DNA of 64,000 nucleotides. Origin: a virus. Numbering within the stretch: the stretch's first letter is position 1; every line of letters starts with the position of its first letter. Shown piece by piece: positions 62,469 through 64,000 of this stretch. The position numbers were made by a program, and so were the translations under genes. The notes beneath the pieces are model-generated. The model was not told the origin of the DNA. It did no database searches and saw nothing but the letters and a program-made list of their open reading frames with translations. Location of the stretch: positions 1 to 64,000 of IMG/VR virus record IMGVR_UViG_3300020347_000003, one strand, 5' to 3'.

Positions 62469-63173
62469 TTAGTCAACTGGATATGGCTTTAACTCTTCGA
62501 ACAGTACATCATTCACATATTGATTTATTTTATCTTCGTCCAGGTTCATTGCCCTGAGCGAATTCCACAGCTGTTTATTCTTCTTCTGATTGATGCAATA
62601 GTTATTGTGCCAATGAATATGATCACCACCATTTGCCCAGAAGTTTTCGTGTTCAATCTGCTGGAGATAGTAGGCAATCAATTTTAATGCAACTTCACAA
62701 AACTGCTCTGTCTCTTCGCCCTCACGAACATTTCCTGCTGCAACCATATGAGGTGAAAATATCTCTTTGGCCCAGTCGGGTAACTCTCGTTCTTTCTTCC
62801 ACACCAGATCTCTGGTAGCAAGACCAAAGGTAGTAATAATCGGATGTGTTTCATCGGACACGGGAGAAAAGTCAAAAAAGGAGCCACTGATCTTGTTAGG
62901 TCCTGCAACAACATCTAGCCCCAAAATGGGGTAATGCATTAAATTGCTTGGGAAGATGTTAATGTGAATCAACCACAGTTTTGGTTTGCCTTCAATCGGC
63001 TCTATTATTTTTAGGTGTGCCTTACGAATAGGACCTGAGGTCCAAAACAGATCTGTCCAACCTTCAAACTCATTGATATGTCTTTCATTATCAAATCGGT
63101 CTAGGTGGCTATCGAAAAGGTTGATAATTTTGTCCGACAGCTCTCGTAACGTATTCAGTAGTGGTGTGTCCAT
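62469..63173 (-). CDS. pcyX: Ferredoxin-dependent bilin reductase (PcyX/PebS/PcyA family, 234 aa)
   Basis: Reduces biliverdin to a coloured phycobilin with electrons from ferredoxin. Family pattern: WTDLFWTSGPIRKAHLKIIE, LIHINIFPSNLMHYPILGLD, VVAGPNKISGSFFDFSPVSD with the conserved catalytic-type Asp D101, and a C-terminal YCINQKKNKQLWNSLRAMN segment. Length is right (230-250 aa). It follows heme oxygenase by 14 nt. PcyX is my preferred subgroup because the phage also has ALAS and no photosystem genes are seen; PebS or PcyA cannot be excluded by eye. Confidence 0.88.
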   Translation of the reverse strand: MDTPLLNTLRELSDKIINLFDSHLDRFDNERHINEFEGWTDLFWTSGPIRKAHLKIIEPIEGKPKLWLIHINIFPSNLMHYPILGLDVVAGPNKISGSFFDFSPVSDETHPIITTFGLATRDLVWKKERELPDWAKEIFSPHMVAAGNVREGEETEQFCEVALKLIAYYLQQIEHENFWANGGDHIHWHNNYCINQKKNKQLWNSLRAMNLDEDKINQYVNDVLFEELKPYPVD

Positions 63174-63187
63174 AATATATTCCGTGG

Positions 63188-63736
63188 TTAATCAGTTGTG
63201 GCGAAAAGTGTGTCCAACTCTTCAAATAATTTTGTTGCGTATTGAAAGCAAATAATTGCTTCGTCGACCATATCGTCATACAGTAACTCTCGAATACCAG
63301 AAATCAACTCTCGTCGATTCTCAAATTCATACATTGAACCCGAACCTGGTACTCTCTTTTTGATAATCTGACCACCGTGCATATCACCGAAGTGTCTGAC
63401 ATAAAGGTGAGCCATTAGATCGTCATTATCTTCCAGATTTAAAATGTGATCAATGTATTCATCAACCGATCTTAAATTTTCAGAGATCCATGTAAGATTA
63501 TAAGACTCTTCCAATTCACACAAATCTGCCAAGATTTTCTCTGCTCTAAAAACACCGGTCAGTTCCTGTGCCAGATGAACACGCTCTTCAAGTACCCGGT
63601 ATATTTCATATTGAGACTTCAAATAATACTGATATGCAACTGGAGTAATATCCCCACCAATCAGCATTCCGGCGAACCTTGATTGTTCGGCCATATCGTG
63701 GTGTTTCTGAGTTAGTTCTTTTAGACTAGTAGCCAT
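63188..63736 (-). CDS. ho1: Heme oxygenase (182 aa)
   Basis: Opens heme to biliverdin IX-alpha, CO and iron. LKELTQKHHDMAEQSRFAGM carries the proximal His, YQYYLKSQYEIYRVLEERVH follows, and RHFGDMHGGQIIKKRVPGSG is the distal GDxxGGQ helix. Shorter than cyanobacterial HO1 (about 240 aa) mainly at the C-terminus. The open frame extends to 63820; ATG at 63734-63736 with GAGGAG upstream gives the usual N-terminus. A late box lies at 63823-63830. Confidence 0.95.
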   Translation of the reverse strand: MATSLKELTQKHHDMAEQSRFAGMLIGGDITPVAYQYYLKSQYEIYRVLEERVHLAQELTGVFRAEKILADLCELEESYNLTWISENLRSVDEYIDHILNLEDNDDLMAHLYVRHFGDMHGGQIIKKRVPGSGSMYEFENRRELISGIRELLYDDMVDEAIICFQYATKLFEELDTLFATTD

Positions 63737-63822
63737 AGCTCCTCTCATAATTATTAGGGGGCCTTTTGGAAAGGGGGAAGACCATAACCCTGTAACGAGA
63801 CTACGAGTGCCTCGAGTCAATT

Positions 63823-63830
63823 TATTTATA
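63823..63830 (-). promoter_or_regulatory. T4-type late promoter box TATAAATA (leftward)
   Basis: Exact TATAAATA on the minus strand, upstream of heme oxygenase (about 87 nt to the ATG). It shares two bases with the rightward box at 63829-63836. Confidence 0.75.
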
Positions 63831-63836
63831 TAAATA
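63829..63836 (+). promoter_or_regulatory. T4-type late promoter box TATAAATA (rightward)
   Basis: Exact TATAAATA on the plus strand, 30 nt before the ATG at 63867. First rightward promoter in the window. Confidence 0.8.
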
Positions 63837-63866
63837 ATTAAAATTCAAATAACAAGAGGGTTTTAT

Positions 63867-64000
63867 ATGCTGAATGAAGCTGCAAAACAATATGAAAAAC
63901 ATGTAGTTACCAGTTGGTTGGGACAATTGCATGCAAAATTAGCCGCAGCAGCATATGAAGATCCCGATATAGCAAAACCAATCTATAAGGCAGAAGGTTT
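63867..64000 (+). CDS. First plus-strand gene, 5' part (44 aa visible)
   Basis: MLNEAAKQYEKHVVTSWLGQ, then LHAKLAAAAYEDPDIAKPIY and on to the edge. AGAGGG precedes the ATG at a good distance. The late box upstream implies a late, probably virion, gene. No family can be named from this piece. Confidence 0.75.
   Translation, partial: MLNEAAKQYEKHVVTSWLGQLHAKLAAAAYEDPDIAKPIYKAEG

Noticed and set aside
62440-62475. TTGACT at the end of the bilin reductase gene
   Set aside because: The nearest -10-like TACAAT is 19 bp away; too weak to call.
1-64000. CRISPR array, insertion sequence, integrase or attachment site
   Set aside because: No regularly spaced repeats, transposase or integrase-like gene seen on either strand; the window looks like a strictly lytic T4-like phage.

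Overview
This window is a stretch of a large, tailed, T4-like (myovirus-type) marine phage genome. The T4 replication and recombination core is present and recognisable: gp33, gp59, gp32 (single-stranded DNA-binding protein), UvsX, gp41 helicase, gp61-type primase, RNase H, PhoH, class I ribonucleotide reductase, ThyX, dCMP deaminase and a T4-type lysozyme. Nearly everything lies on the minus strand in tightly packed, ATGA/TAATG-coupled operons. The first plus-strand gene begins at 63867, at a divergent pair of T4-type late promoters. No terminase, capsid or main tail genes are seen here. Host cannot be read directly, but an aerobic proteobacterium, probably an alphaproteobacterium, is suggested by phage copies of 5-aminolevulinate synthase (Shemin pathway), a quinol alternative oxidase and a periplasmic c-type cytochrome.

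Layout. 1-5.4 kb: short early genes of unknown function, several with zinc-binding motifs. 5.5-9.9 kb: secreted and membrane proteins, including pilin-like and chaperone-like products, partly under late promoters. 10-13.5 kb: early genes (DUF932, RecB-like nuclease). 13.5-17.2 kb: PAAR spike tip, a large virion protein and PhoH. 17.2-25.6 kb: nucleotide and DNA metabolism (nucleotidase, RNase H, RuvC-like resolvase, dNMP-kinase-like, dCMP deaminase), a SleB-like hydrolase and a tRNA-Tyr. 25.7-29.0 kb: glycan-type enzymes. 29.3-40.0 kb: what looks like one long operon from primase to nuclease, carrying thyX, nrdA, alternative oxidase, glutaredoxin-nrdB fusion, hemA (ALAS), SHMT and cytochrome c. 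40.1-57.1 kb: lysis cassette (lysozyme, spanin-like pair), prohead-core-like and virion-associated proteins, a second glycan, sulfotransferase and methyltransferase island, and a BspA-like adhesin. 57.2-61.8 kb: core replication. 62.5-63.7 kb: a ferredoxin-dependent bilin reductase (PcyX/PebS/PcyA family) and a heme oxygenase in one two-gene late operon.

Regulation is unusually legible. I find 18 host-type sigma70 promoters, most with TTGACA-17-TATAAT or one mismatch, facing left. Five of them sit in repeated cassettes that pair the promoter with a conserved AT-rich upstream block and a palindrome or stem-loop, resembling the PeSL mobile regulatory elements of T4-type phages. T4-type late boxes (TATAAATA) precede the secreted-protein, virion, lysis and heme oxygenase/bilin reductase genes.

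The most interesting biology is an auxiliary tetrapyrrole and respiration set: ALAS makes the heme/bilin precursor, SHMT could supply its glycine (and methylene-folate for ThyX), heme oxygenase opens heme to biliverdin, and the bilin reductase reduces biliverdin to a coloured bilin. Alternative oxidase and a c-type cytochrome from the same phage would change host electron flow. Start sites were revised where the upstream promoter or a clear ribosome-binding site ruled out the longest reading frame. Sixteen small genes not obvious in a length-filtered ORF search were added by direct translation.
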